Below, piece by piece: positions 10,580-24,000 of a stretch of DNA of 64,000 bases. Source of the DNA: Cloeon dipterum (lineage: Eukaryota > Arthropoda > Insecta > Ephemeroptera > Baetidae). Where the stretch lies: contig NC_088789.1 in the NCBI RefSeq assembly GCF_949628265.1, positions 10,346,886 to 10,410,885 of the forward strand, in the 5' to 3' direction. How positions within the stretch are numbered: position 1 is the first letter of the stretch; every line of letters begins with the position of its first letter. A program made the position numbers and the translations under genes. The notes under the pieces are model-generated. The model ran no database searches. It was not told where the DNA came from and was given only the letters and a program-made list of their open reading frames with translations.

Positions 10580-13500
10580 TCAAGCTTTTCCTGGTCTTGC
10601 CGCGCCAGCATTTTGTTCCCCAAGAGGCTTCACGCCTGGGCTAGATGTCCTATCGGCAGAAGACCTTCCCCTGCCTCCCCTCCTTCCTCTGCTCTTGCGC
10701 CCCGTGCGATTGGGCGTGTTCTCACGCCTGTCCATCTCAAACTGTCCAGTGCTTCCATCATTCTAAATACACAATAAGTCAATCATACCATGCATACAAA
10801 AAATTGAGCGAGAATGCAACTTTACCTGAGCTAGTGATGCTGACGTTGACACTGAAGGTGCTGGAGATGGCGTGTGGCTGGCTGCACTGATATGCTGCTG
10901 TTTCTGCATCTTGTTAGGCTTTGGTCGAGGTAGTTGGGCGCCTGGACTGGCATGTGGAATTAGCCTCAAAACGTTGCCTACAGCCTTTGTTCTGCCTTCA
11001 CGGAAAACCTACACATATTTAAAAATGTACTAAAGCTGGAAAACGCTAAAAACAATGTTTGCCAAAAGATAAAATAAGTAAAGTAAAATAAAAAATAATA
11101 AAGTAAAGATAAAATAAGTAAGTACATTTTATCAAGCCATTTAAAAGCATGCCAATGGTTATTAAATGTTGTGTATTGTTTATTTAAATGAGAAATCATG
11201 TTGGTTTTAATTTATTCTTTGCTTAACTTACCATCCGTTGACCAGGTTTGAGATATTCAGGGTGTTTTATGAACCTGAAGTGGACAAGCGCTTTGTCACC
11301 AGTTCGTAAACAGTCTGCATTCATTGATAAGATAGATGCAGTTTGGCGGATGCTTCCGCAGTGAACTAAAACAACACTGCTCTTCAACGCTACCTCAGAC
11401 CAAATTTATGGTTCCTACCCATTGCCTGATAGCGAGAGCTGATTGTGGTTGGATGGTGTAAAACCAGGATTTCACCTTCAAATTCCCAGCAGGCTGTTGG
11501 GTTTAATGATGGGGCAACCATCACCATGCCTTTCCTCAAGTGAGACCTCTTGATCTATTGTTAAGGAATAAATTTACAGATACTACATTTTAATAAATAA
11601 AGTACTTACTTTTTTGAGAGCAAAAGAAGCAGTCTGTCCACTACGCACTTCACGGACAGGCATCCTTTTTCGATGGATGCTTTTAATTGCAATCGGAGTG
11701 AAATGACCTAACAAATCTGGGCCTAGCAAGAGCGTGTCATTTAACCGGATCGTCCCCGCCAGAGTTGTGCCAGATACCACAGTTCCCACACCCTGTGTAT
11801 TGAGAACGTAGTGAAAAAATAAAACATTCGAGCCTAGATTTACATACAGGGACGCTGTACATGTCATCAATTTGAAATTCAGCTGGCTCATCATCTCTGG
11901 CATTGTTCCGCGTTGTCAGCAGGTTCAAAAACATTTTCAGCAAATCCAAGTTCTCCCCAGAAACGTTGGATACTTGAAAGATTGGACATAACCTGCCAGA
12001 AACATAATAAGTTATTAAGAGCTTTTTTATTCCTAGGGTTATTTCACCTTTCAGAAACAAAATTAGTTGCGCTGAGGACAACATCATCTTCAGATCTGAC
12101 CATGACAGGTACCTTCCTGCACCCTTGAGACTTGAGCACTTTGACAAGCAATCTCAGGGTGTCGGTCAGGACGTTTGGTGGACACATGTCAATCTTGGTG
12201 ACCACCACAAAGACGGGCACATTGAGGGCCAACGCCAGCCCCAAGTGCTCCTTTGTCATGCCAACAATTCCTGCGTTGGCCCCAACCATCAACATTCCAA
12301 AGTGAGGTGCGTGCCCTGTCATGCCAAAGACAGTAGTTTTTAAGTATCGTTCGTGACCTGCCAGGTCGATGAATGTGATGACCTTTGCCGACCGCTCACA
12401 GATGCGGACCCAATCCAAGGAGCCGTGCTCAGGTTTGTTCACAACATTGCCTGAAATAAATTCAGAAATTTAGCCTCTAAGTCTGAAATAATTTATTGCA
12501 ACTCTTTAAAGTATTTATTTATTAACCGACAAAAGGATAAGGAACTATGAGGTATTTCAGGACCATAAAGTAATATGATTATAACAGAAGCTAGATGATA
12601 CTAGGAATTTTAGGGATTACAAGCGAGCAAAATAAATTATATTCAAGTTCAAAATGGAAAACAAATAAGAAAATATACACACAGGATTACACTTTAAAAT
12701 GGAAATCACAAATATCAACTAGTCATTTGTTTACCTATACTGTCAAAGCCCAGAATATCGTTTCCAACTGAGCTTGTTCTTCCTGACTCCATTTCATGTT
12801 TGTGTCTGAAGAGCTTCTGGCGAGCATGTCCCCTGCCGTTGTCCAGCTCTCCATGGGTTAAGACTCCAAGAAGGGTGGACTTTCCCGCGTCCACATTTCC
12901 AACCACAGCCACTCGGATTTCCAAGAAATCCTGCTCATCTAATCGCTTCCTGACCAAGAACTGGCCAGTCAGACCCTTCTCCAGCTGACGTTGACGCAGC
13001 TCCTTGCAGTCAGAGTCAAGAGTGCTGGCCAACGATTTCAAAGTGGCCACTGAGGCCTCAAATTCATCTTCAGCCAAACCAGCCTCGGTGGAATCTGTTG
13101 GATTTTAAATTTACATTTACATTGAGTCAGTCAAGAATATTGAAGATGCACACAACTGTTTTTGTTCAAAGTTTAGCTTGTAAAACAATAAATATAGTAT
13201 TATCTCTCATTATGTGCAATCGATTAATTTAAATGATAACTGAAGCAATTAAGATTATGACTAAAGAAAGAAAAAAATTTGTTTGGTTTTACAACCATTT
13301 TACCGTATATTCTTTTCGCTCTAATTTTGTTTGTCGTTGATAAAATGAAACTATACCTTCTCCGATTCCAATCTCATAAATTGTTTCTCCTCGACCGTCG
13401 TCTAACCTCTCGCGGAGCTGACGCAGCAGAAGATCAAATTGCTCAGAAGTGGGACTGACAAGCGTGGTCTAAAAAACAGAAGAAAAATGATTTATGAAAA

Positions 13501-13644
13501 TACCTTATATAAAGGCAATAGGATTTAAGAATATGTACGTACTTTGCCTCTGATACTCGAATAGTCCTCTTGAGGTTCCTTGTTCTCCATCGCCTGCGGA
13601 ACTAATGTTGTCTTGCTTGGAGACTTTTCCACTGCAGATGACAT
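10580..13644 (-). CDS. GTPBP1: GTP-binding protein 1 (translational GTPase)
   Basis: Ten coding exons in transcript order: 13644-13543, 13468-13357, 13094-12735, 12450-12048, 11992-11848, 11792-11610, 11554-11419, 11365-11232, 11008-10826 and 10762-10580, giving 646 aa. GTPBP1 is a cytoplasmic GTPase related to EF-Tu/eEF1A that delivers aminoacyl-tRNA and supports mRNA surveillance by the exosome. The G motifs are intact: P-loop GNVDAGKS at about 137-144, DLAGH at about 220-224 and TKID at about 276-279. The EF-Tu-like beta-barrel domains follow, with [34 protein letters not shown] and [15 protein letters not shown]. The C-terminal tail is Arg/Gly-rich ([14 protein letters not shown]), which suggests RNA contact. 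The start ATG lies in a short first exon ending SSIRGK. GTPBP1 is preferred over GTPBP2 because the whole core resembles GTPBP1. The gene corresponds to Drosophila Dgp-1. Confidence 0.97.
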
Positions 13645-14500
13645 TGTGCCCTAATAACCCTTTCGCTGTCCGACTTCTTATGGCAGTAACGGTAATCGTA
13701 ATGGAGCAATTCGTAACACCGTAGATAGTGTAATCATTAAAGGAAAACCAGGCATGGATCAAGTAAACTGTTGCTTGCGTCCGGCTGATGTCACAAACAG
13801 CTGAAATTTAAAACAAAAATTTCACTATCCATATGGTGCGAATTCGTGGCAGACTGAACTCATTTAGCAAAGCGAAACAGTGACAGAACTGACATTATTT
13901 GTTTCGACAACTGGGTCAAGCGCAACAAAACAAGACGCTTCTTGCATAATTGCACAAAATTTGGCATGAGCTCTACGACGGTTCAAAGAGACAAGTAAAG
14001 AAAGAAAATAGGACCCTAGGTCACCTTTGCAATGTCACTTAAGTAGAAGAATTGTTCCGCCTGACTGCAAGCACGGTTTACACTCCTAGCAAGGAAAACG
14101 TGACTCTGCAAGACAGAGTCTAATAAGAGGAGAACATAGTACTCAGAATGAGGGGGCCAGGCAATTTCGATGAATGTCGATCACCAATTTCGCAAATTCG
14201 CAAACGCGAAGTTTGTGTTGTAGACAGATGCTTGCCGACGTCACTTGCGCAGCGACCCGCAGTGGTAGACAGCCAAAGTCAATTTTGAAACATCGTGGCG
14301 CGCAGTGTGGTTTGCCGGCGCAGTATAAGTGACAGGCGTTCTTGCTGTTCACTCTGATTACAGAAGTGGTTTGAGAGTGTGGTTGTGGTGAGCAAGAGGC
14401 ATGGTATATTATGAACACTTTTCGACTTCGTATGAAAATTTAAGGCGCAAGAATTCACATAAATCTGTTTTGCAAAGACCAAATGGTTATAATTATGTAC
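13645..14500. promoter_or_regulatory. GTPBP1 upstream region
   Basis: The region upstream of the GTPBP1 start codon probably holds its 5' UTR and promoter. It includes a GC-richer patch at 14180-14350 and a small hairpin (TTCGC-AAAC-GCGAA) near 14195. No protein-coding exon is supported, and no promoter element was identified with certainty. Confidence 0.35.
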
Positions 14501-17500
14501 GTATATTTACCATATTTACCAAAATATATTATGTAGGTATTCGTACTTAAATTATTTGAAATCAAGGGAATATTATTTTGTAATTTCTTTTAAATGCTTT
14601 ATAGCACTATTATACAAAATTTGAGAAATTAGAAATTTTTTCCCTAATCGGAGGAAGAGGAAATGTTACATTTTTTGCTTATCTAGTCACGAAGTGCAAA
14701 TTAAAGAAAAATGCAAGGAGATCAATAGCCAGGGAATGAATTGGAACATACTTCACAACCCCCAGCGCGAGCGGGAAAATTTGTAATATTAACTTAAAAT
14801 TATAATCAAGATATTTCGTATACACGTCTAAATTTGCTGATCAATAGGAAGAGGAGGAAAATATTTCTCTTATTATAAATTTCGACACAAACGGTATTAA
14901 TAAATTTTTTAACGTGCCATCCTGTAATGGAAAGAGTGCTTTTTAGGGAATCAATTAATTGGGATTTTTATCTTTTAAATCCCTAAATCGAGATGATTAT
15001 ATAAAAATAACAAACTGAAGTAATAAAGTATTTTTTAACTAGTTCAATCTTATGAATGTGAACAGTACAAAATATACGGTATTTTTAATGAAGAATTTTG
15101 TACAAAAACATTAATTTTGATAGAATTGTATATTAATATGTATGTAACCAAACAGTTGCATCCTCCAGTACATGCATAAATTTAATGCAAAAGGGAAATA
15201 GACGTAGAAACAGCTTGATATAGAAATTTGGTAGCAAAAGCGTCGTTGTTAGCCTGCGCCGCGCCAGCAATCGCGATAATTTTCTCTAAAACAAAAACTC
15301 GATCGCCATCACGAATTTTTCACATAGCATTAATGAGTTAAGCTTTACTTTAAGGGAAATTATATTGTTTAAATGTGCTTCTTGGAATTGAATTAATTTT
15401 TTAAATTTAAATCTTAGTAGATATTTAAAACATAAAATTTTGACCTTCACCTAAATTAAAAAGTTCATGATAACTCTTTCGCAAGTTTTTTTTTAAATCG
15501 CATCTCTGTAGCTATCTTAGAACTGGAGTTATCGCATATTTCCTAAAATAATTTTTTCATAAAGTGTCAAAAAGTAGGAACTACTTCAATATTTAATATT
15601 TCCGTAAGTACGGCCATATTAAAATCTGAAAATTCCGGCAAAAACCCTCTCATCCATCCCCCTTATTATCGTATTATGTAAAATTCAAGTTTTTCCGACG
15701 TGCCGATATTACCCTCGGTTTATAATGTACCTGCCCTTTTCAGTTTATTTCTTTTTTTCAAACTAGCGTTGTTTTTGTTTGGAACTGCGGACGAGAAAAA
15801 TGTAAAATAATTTCCAACTCAACTAATCATGTTAAAATCATCAAAATTACGATGGCGTTAAAATGGTGCTGTGGTAAATACAATTATGAAAACTATTACA
15901 CAGAAGATGTGCGTTCACATTTTTTCTGGCATTTAAAAAAGCGAGAAAAGTGAAGAGAAAATCAACCGTAACTAGCGAGATATAGAACACTCATAAGGAG
16001 AGCCGCCTTTTAAAAAATAATAAAGCGGTTACTACATCAAAAATTCTTTCTAAGAGATCGGCCAAGATTCAATTTCAGATTAAGAGAACCAATATAAACA
16101 TCTCGTAATCCTAAATACACCGTACAATAAAAATCATATTAGAAACCCACATCTATCGAAGCGTCGGAGAGGGAAACACATCATATATATTTTTATTAAC
16201 TCTTAAAGTGGTAATGATCTCGGTAACACGCAACATGCCGGGTTGTTATAACTCTTGAATGCGATTTTGATTTAGGGAAAGTTGTTGTTTGCGTTGTGGG
16301 TGTAGCACGCTCTCTCAAGGAATTAGATTACGCCCTGAGTGTTTCAAACGCGTGCGTATTATTCAGGCGCGGAGAGCGAGAGACATGAAAGCAGGCTCCG
16401 CGAGCGCTCAAGAAACTGGCGCACAATCAAAAGGCCATTTTTGGCCTATCACTCAATAGAATGACCCAAGGTGATAGTTGTCGGACTAATTTACGACCTG
16501 TCCGAGATCAACATTCTACTCCGCAGAGACCCCTTTACGAAATTTGAAAGTGAATTCGTAGAGTGCACGAGATCTCCTCCCTCTGTTCCTCTTGGTTTTC
16601 GAATCAGTCTGTGGCGTACGTGATTCGCACACTTGTACACGTGGAGATTCTCCTCTCATTGTCAGTCTCTCTCACTGGCGTATTTTCAGGGCGAGATATT
16701 CCTTTTATTATTCAGTCGTCGCGTTCCATCCACTCGCGTCAGAGATTATTTCTGAAATTATCAATGTTTGCGATCGGAAGAAACGAGGAACAATATAATA
16801 TAATATGCCATAAATAAATCTTGCACGCTCTACAAATTTTGTCTAGATTATATTGAGAAATTTATGCGTCAAGACGCAGCTATTGCCGAAGCTTACTTAT
16901 TTCGAAATTGTATTGAAAACAAAGCAAGAACATTTTTATATTGAAGATATTATACGGTGGAAAGTTTAATGAAATTATCTTGAAAGTTTATATTTCAAAT
17001 GTTTTTCAAGCTTTTATAATTTTTTGCAGTTTATCTACAGATTTTGTACATTGAATTTTTAAAAATTGCTGCAGCAATTTCATTTGTAAATATTAAAGGA
17101 ATGCAAATGGTTATTTATTGCCACGAACTATTAAGAATATTTACATTTATTAGTATTTATTGAGACGTACAAGAACAGAAGAAGCTAATTAGATTTGCTA
17201 ATTTGTTATGATAAATTTAAAATTGCATCCATAAGTTACAATAATAATGGATGCGGGATTCATAATTAATTTGACCTGGTTAATTAATTATCTTGTAATT
17301 TGTAATAACCTAGTGATTTACGCAACTTTGACTCACTGCATCGTGCAAGAGAAATTTTAGTTTCCCTATATTAAAATGTGGTATGCTAGATCAAATTGGG
17401 GAAAAAAAATTAAAATTGCTCTACAGCGCAGTCATGACATGTACCTATTTTATTTATTTAGAAAGTCCCTTTCATTCACAAATCAAATAAATTCGGAAAA

Positions 17501-18440
17501 AATGGTACCAGATCGACAGCATCGTTATAACAAACTCAATTATTTAGATGAATTATGTATCTATATTTTCTAAAAAGGTGTTTGCCTTTAACAAGTTAAA
17601 TTAATGACTACCCTGCAAGCAATATCTACCATCGAAAGCTACAGCGCATTGCAAATACTCTCTTGACATGCAAACTTTAAATTTCAACAAGTGCTTTCAC
17701 AAGCGAGTTTGCTTATATTTGAGATTGGAAATTCCAAGACGTTATTCTTGCGTAAATGAGAGATAGGAAAATAAATGTGGGATTTTAAAGGCATGAATTT
17801 GCATGAGGAGATATCTATATATTATACAAAATTAAATGTAAGGCCATCAAACATTTTAAGTAGTAAGTGTTTCGCGTCGAAAGAAAAAGACTATAGTTAA
17901 TATGCGAGCAGAAAAATGACATTAATGGCAAATTCTTGTAATTTTTGCATCATGTAGTGATTGTGTGCAAAATATTTCAAAGAACTGCCCTGTATGAATT
18001 GACCATAAAACAAGAATAAATTTCCCAAGCTGCGCACAAAGGAAAGAGGTGATTTAATGCTACAGGTCTTAAATGGGATGCAAAGTTTTCCTCAATTAGC
18101 TGCCAATCACAGAAACGACAATTGGAAATTTATACTACGAGAGAAAAGCATGATTCATCCACTCACAGCTGCAAAACCCCACCGGAAATTCTGAAACCCA
18201 CCTTTAACCTTTTTTTCTAATTCGGACCATAAGCGACGCTCCACGCGCGAAACAATTTTCCCCGCCTTATTGTTAGAGTGACGAGCATCGAAACTGTAAA
18301 ATAAGGCCAGAATGACCTGCTTAGAAAAATTTTAATATGTATAATAGGCTGATCTGCTCGCGTGTGCTGAGGAGTCAAATTTTGTGCTCATCGTCGATAA
18401 CGGAACGAGCCAGTTGGCATGGTAATTTTCGCGTTTTAAT
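14501..18440. other. Non-coding AT-rich DNA
   Basis: No gene is supported. Reading frames are short and show no recognisable protein. The first half is very AT-rich. From about 16290 to 16750 the base composition rises, with purine-rich GAGAG words (GGAGAGCGAGAGACATG near 16370) that can act as GAGA-factor-type sites in insects, so an enhancer or promoter there is possible. From 16800 to 18200 it is AT-rich again with nothing recognised. Confidence 0.4.
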
Positions 18441-18465
18441 AATAAGGTGGACTTCTTAATGTTGG

Positions 18466-18651
18466 GTGTGTCGGGTGCGCTTGCGCAAACTCTCGGACAT
18501 AACAGGTAGCCGGTTGAGGAGTTGTTCTGCTCAGGTAGTCCGAAGCAGCCTTCCAGTCTCTAGTGGAGGACTAGTGCTTTCATCAGGGTCCCCACGAGCA
18601 CGCGCTCAACCCTTCCCTGCCGCCGCGCTTGAGTGTCGCCGACTCAAAGTA
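18466..18651 (+). other. Candidate non-coding first exon ending in a strong donor
   Basis: A GC-rich island in AT-rich surroundings ends with CTCAAA|GTAAGTGAAACG, close to the ideal insect splice donor. The only frame open across it continues past the donor and shows no known domain, so it looks like a 5' UTR exon. The next downstream gene on this strand, the AA15 monooxygenase, needs such an exon because its first coding exon begins with an acceptor. The start given is approximate. The link to that gene is inference. Confidence 0.3.
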
Positions 18652-19210
18652 AGTGAAACGATGCTCTATTTCAACTTCTCGGGCATAAATTTGTTTGAAT
18701 ATTTATTTAGTTTATTGCAAATATTTTTCAGATCAAAGGGAATTAATCGTAATTACTTTTTTATGTGAAACTTTTAATTTTTTTAGCTTCGAAAAAACAT
18801 CGCATAGATTATAACGAACACAGAAGTCGCAATGAAAACAGAATAATTTTATTTCATGGTAAATCAGGGTCATTTGTCGCCCAGTATTTTAATTTATCGC
18901 TGGTGTAGACTTAAGTTAATTAAGCTAGTCTGATTTGCTCGTGCAACATATTAATTCCGCTCGGCAAGCAGAGGCGAACCGGCGTAATTTTGATTTATTT
19001 GAGAGAAATCCACATCGGTCGTAATGGAGCGTGCGGTGTGCATATTGGAGTTTCTCGCCACACTCGCAATTTGTCATTTGCGGTGTGGGGCAATAAAGTC
19101 AGGTGTGATATCCCGAGCCATAAATATCGGACAAAACGCGCAGAGGAGCGAGAGAGCGATGGCTAGATCGAGCTGTTAACATTGAAAGAAACTGCTGAGT
19201 TAGAACAGAA

Positions 19211-19481
19211 TCAGTAGGAGTTGCTTCTCAGGAATCCAGTGCACCAGTTCAATAAATTATTCAAACACACATTCACGCGCCATTGTATGGGACCAGATTT
19301 GTGCCTGCGCTTTGTTTATGCAACTCCCATTTGTCTCACCAGCGCTCAGAGTGTTTACGCGAGCTGCACAGATTTTTAATCCCCCGTCGCGAGAGCGTAA
19401 ACTGGAGCATAAGAGACTCTCTTGCCTGACGGAGGGATCTCCTTTTGAAGAAAACGAACTTCGTGCACGTAATTCTTTTCA
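19211..19481 (+). other. Second candidate non-coding first exon
   Basis: This segment begins near an initiator-like AATCAGTAGG and ends in TTCTTTTCAG|GTAAGAAAT, an excellent donor. The stretch between is mixed in composition and has no convincing coding frame. It could be an alternative transcription start for the same downstream gene as the candidate at 18.5 kb, or belong to a long non-coding RNA. Both ends are guesses from motifs. Confidence 0.3.
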
Positions 19482-21027
19482 GGTAAGAAATAATTGGATT
19501 TTTAGCGTATTGGCAGATTTTGCGAAAAGATTGCCGTTGCAAATACAATTATTGTTGCGGAAATGGGCCATTCGCGGTTGTTTCAAACAGATTCCGGAAC
19601 CAATTCAAAATGATTTATGAAATTTTTGAGTTCCAAAAACCCATTTCGTAAAAAAATCTTTGATGAGTTGCACAAGTCCAAACACGCTTACGGCCGGATA
19701 ATTGCGCTAGCTGCAGACCACTTGCCACCACATCGAGGCCAATCCATTCATGCTAAAAATTAAAAAATATAATTATACGTTCGCATACTCAAAATAACTA
19801 GATTTCTTAGAAAATTTAGAAAATTATATATTGTGATCTATAGCTCAAACAACAATATCTTTCATGCAACCTATTATAAACAGAAAACCAAAAAACTAAT
19901 GCATTCTAAGTGCAAAGCTATTTTGAAAAGATTTTTCACAACTGATAATGATAATGCCAAGGAAAACACCACAGCGAAAATTATTTGTAACGCATAAACA
20001 GTAATCCTCGGGCCTTTATATGTCTAGAAAATGACGAAAACCCCCAGTATTTTTGATTTTATAATGAACCTTCCAACGACCATTTTTCTATTCATTTTTT
20101 CTCCAACAAATTGTTTTCTCGCCTTCATAGTGACTTATTAAGGGTATTATGCTAATACACTCAAGAACACGATAAACATATCAGTGGGTTCTCATCACAG
20201 ATGGAAACTGCCACATAAAATGTTAAGCTTTTTGAAGAATGAGAACCAGAACATAAAATTAAAGGCTTTATTCATGCAAAAACATCCAGCTGAGCAGTGT
20301 GGTGTCGTAAGTCTTGATGGTCATTCTGTGCATATAGTGCAAAAAGCCACAGTTTTTGCGCAACTTCGCCCTTTTATTTATTCCGCTAGCGTTTGTCTGA
20401 TTAACGAGCGAACAGATTCACATCAATGTAAAATGTCTCAATCGTACCAAGGCGCTAAAGGAAAGGAAAAAATATCCGCACCCTGACGTACACAACAGAG
20501 GTGCGAGTGTCGAGCATGAAAATTATTTCTAATACACATGATCGGAATTAAATGTCAATAAGAAATAAATATTATGACGGCTGCGGAGACATAGTTACAG
20601 CATCGCCAGCAAGCCGCAGCTCTATGTGTTGTTTTTGTTTTCACGCGGCACGTTTGCACTTTTATCGCGGAAAACGCGTCAAGCGTTTACCTGGGATCGC
20701 GCCTTTCGTGGAATTTTATCGCACTTATTACACCCAGCGCTGTCAAACAGTTGAAATAAAACAGATGATTTAGAGTTTATTTACAATCGGCATAAATATA
20801 TAGGCGCGTAACAATAAAATGAGAGGCCGCCGAAGCTTTCAGAGGACTTGGCAAAGTCAGACACGCCTTAAGCGCGAGGACTCTCGTGGCAAATTTTGGC
20901 ACCGACCCGCATAATTTATGATTTGAATTCTGCAAATGTGCCTCGGTCGAGTCACGATTTAAATGTCATTGAGAAGTTATGCGTCATACCATAGTTAGTG
21001 CAATTGTTTTTATTACGTTTGTGTATA

Positions 21028-21084
<57 letters not shown>

Positions 21085-24000
21085 GCTCGTTGGAACTGTA
21101 TTAGCAAGAATGCGACCGCACATCCAAACGCAAATAGCCGCTTTTGTTGTTTTTATTTTATTGCAAAATACCGATATCGCGCGCATCAGGCGTTGATGTC
21201 TCCAGCTCGAGGACAAATTTCTCTTGTCGCATTATTTACCTTATAGGTGGGATTAATGAGCTTTTGTTGCACCGCTTTCATGGGAAAAGACGCGCATTAT
21301 TTTCAGAAACGCGCAAATAAAAGTCAATTTTCCTCGATTGTTGCTGTTTTTATTGCGGCAGGTAATGATTCATTTGCGTTTTTTCCATTCATGCCGTAAA
21401 AGCAGTAAAAATACAAACACGCAGCTAGTGGGATATAAGTAAATAGACAATGAAATGATTGCTCAAAGACAAGCTAGCGATTAAACAAATAAAATATTTC
21501 CTCTAATTAGACTGCATATAACAAGGCAGAAAACGACAAATTTGACCAAATAATTTCTCAAGCATGGCTTCCTTTCCTTAGGCGCGCCTCACATTTCAAC
21601 GTAATTTTCATGGGAATGTAGAAGCCAGCTGAATTGAAATTATTGGAAATTATCCTCTGTGGTTGACAACTCTAACTGGATGGGAAATAACGCACTTAAA
21701 TATAAGAGTGTGTGTCTTTATATTCTCTCGAGCAACGTACTACAGCGGCTCATCGACATTACAAATGTGGCTGCTGCTGCACCTCTTCAATCACTGCGTT
21801 TATGAAAGTACACCGAGACGCTAACTGTTTGAACAACATTACACACTGCATTACGAATGCTTGTACGAGCATAATAGAATGAAAGTGAAAACCGTACATG
21901 CGGAATGAGACATATTAACAAAAGAGAATAATACAATGACCATAGCAATGATGCAATACATTGAATAGATACTCAAATCGATTGCCTGTGAGCAGATAAT
22001 AAGGTCACTATAGTACTTGGAATAAATCACAATCACCCTGACAGAAACAGAGCAGGGAGTCTCTCGCAATCGTTTACTTGGAAATTATCAAGATTTTGTC
22101 TAGCGCAAAATGCACTGAGAACAATTATTTATGCCACAATTTCAGTTCTTTTCCGAAATAAAAATACCCAAATCGTGCAACCATCTTTAGAAGAAATTAT
22201 AATTAAGCCTAAAATTTTATTAGTTTTCCGTGTAAATTCTGCTGGTTGATGTCTTGTTTTGGAAACTTGCCGTCCTGCCCTGCAATTTCAGAAAATTTAT
22301 CGACCAGAGTATGTCTGGTTTCGTGGCAATTAGTCTTTAGAAGAGTCGCACTCTGCTTTTATTCGTCTTTGAATTGAGTTTTGCAACTCTACAAGCCGCG
22401 TTTTATGCCATTAGAATAATAACATAACAGCGGCGTCGGCCGAACAGAGAGAGTGAGCGAGGAAAGTCGAGTGTGTTACGCGCGGCGTGGATGAGCATTT
22501 GGCTGGCCTTGCTTCCTCATCAATATGGTAATCTGGAGAGGACACTGACGTGTTGTGTCGCATACGCTATTTTTATTTGTCAGCGGGCAGCCAAGGTGTC
22601 GTAGTTGCATTTATCGGCCAGCAGGTTGCTCAAAAATTCATTTTGTAATTAAAATATGCGCGAGCTCATCAGCATGCAGTCTGCACCCTCGCCGGCGTTT
22701 TTCAATTTTAATTAGCGTCTGCGCGTCTAATGACTCGTCGCGGTTCACTGCCGTCGAGGTGCTATAATAATTGCAAAACCCATAGCACTCCTTCCGAAGA
22801 TGGTTAATTGCTGTACATTTCATGGGAAGGAAACGTTGTTCGATGATAGAAAATATACAAACCACTCGCTCTAGGTGATTCGCAAGGCTGCATAAGCCTG
22901 TTTGAGACGTGCATTGTTGCCTATTTTAATTAGTATAAAAATGACGGAAGTTTTTTGAAAATTATTCCAGTCGCAAATAAATAAATAAATCTACGCCGCA
23001 AAGTGTTGTTTTTATTGCACATTGAAAGGAGATCATAAATACATAACGTATGTTTATAAAAAAAGCAGTCTTGATCATTTAATCAAAGTTATTCGCTGCC
23101 GTAAATATGTCAGCAGATAAGCTGTGACGAATGCTTAATACATCTGCATGCCGAGCAGAGATTGAAAAAGTGCCATTCGTATTCAGCAACAAGCAGTCTG
23201 AATCGTTTGACAAGGCGGAAACACTACTTATTAGTTTGCTCCTCAGCTGAAATGAAGCGACAGAGTGTAACAGAATTGCATCAATCATTCTCTGTGTCCA
23301 AGACGATTCAATATTGCACACACATAGCTGCATATCAATTACTGCGCTCGCGCGAGTGTGCAACTCAGTGTGAAATGATATTTGGAATCAATTCAGTGAA
23401 TTAATTTCTTGGCCGATGCACAAGGGAGGCTCTTTGGTCATTAACAACGGTTGTGGACTTTCGGTTTCATATATTATACCATGCAGTACTAACAGATCTC
23501 AGGGTGAAATTACAATACAAGAAAATTCACGCAAAAACTTCGAGCTTAGAATTCCTTGCGTGACATCAGACTGAGCGTTATTATTTAGATGCAGGGATGA
23601 TGGAGCAAAAAGGAATATGAAAAATCTCGCATCAACTTGTCTTTAAACCAGTTTCTTGGCCTCAACAAGTCAAGCACTTAGTCTTTTTTTGACATGCAAT
23701 TACAGGCGTCATAATTAAAACCAATTTAAACACAATTAAACAGTTGCAATGATTAACATTAAGATTGATTATTGGCAACCCCCAAAAGAATCGTAATGTC
23801 AAAAATTCACAAAAATCAATTTGAAGTCTTATTGACACGATTAATTTATGCACGCTGTTATCACAAAGCGGTATCTCGCAACTTTTTACAACTGAGCAGA
23901 TTAGCAAACTGAAGAGTCAGTCGGGCAGCAGTCGAGTGTGTTTTTAACCCATTGATCTTGTTGGCTGGAAAACAGCGACTTTATGAGTTGAGGCCTTTGG

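Noticed and set aside
20998-21246. Cys/Val repeat protein
   Set aside because: Artefact of translating the (GT)24 microsatellite.
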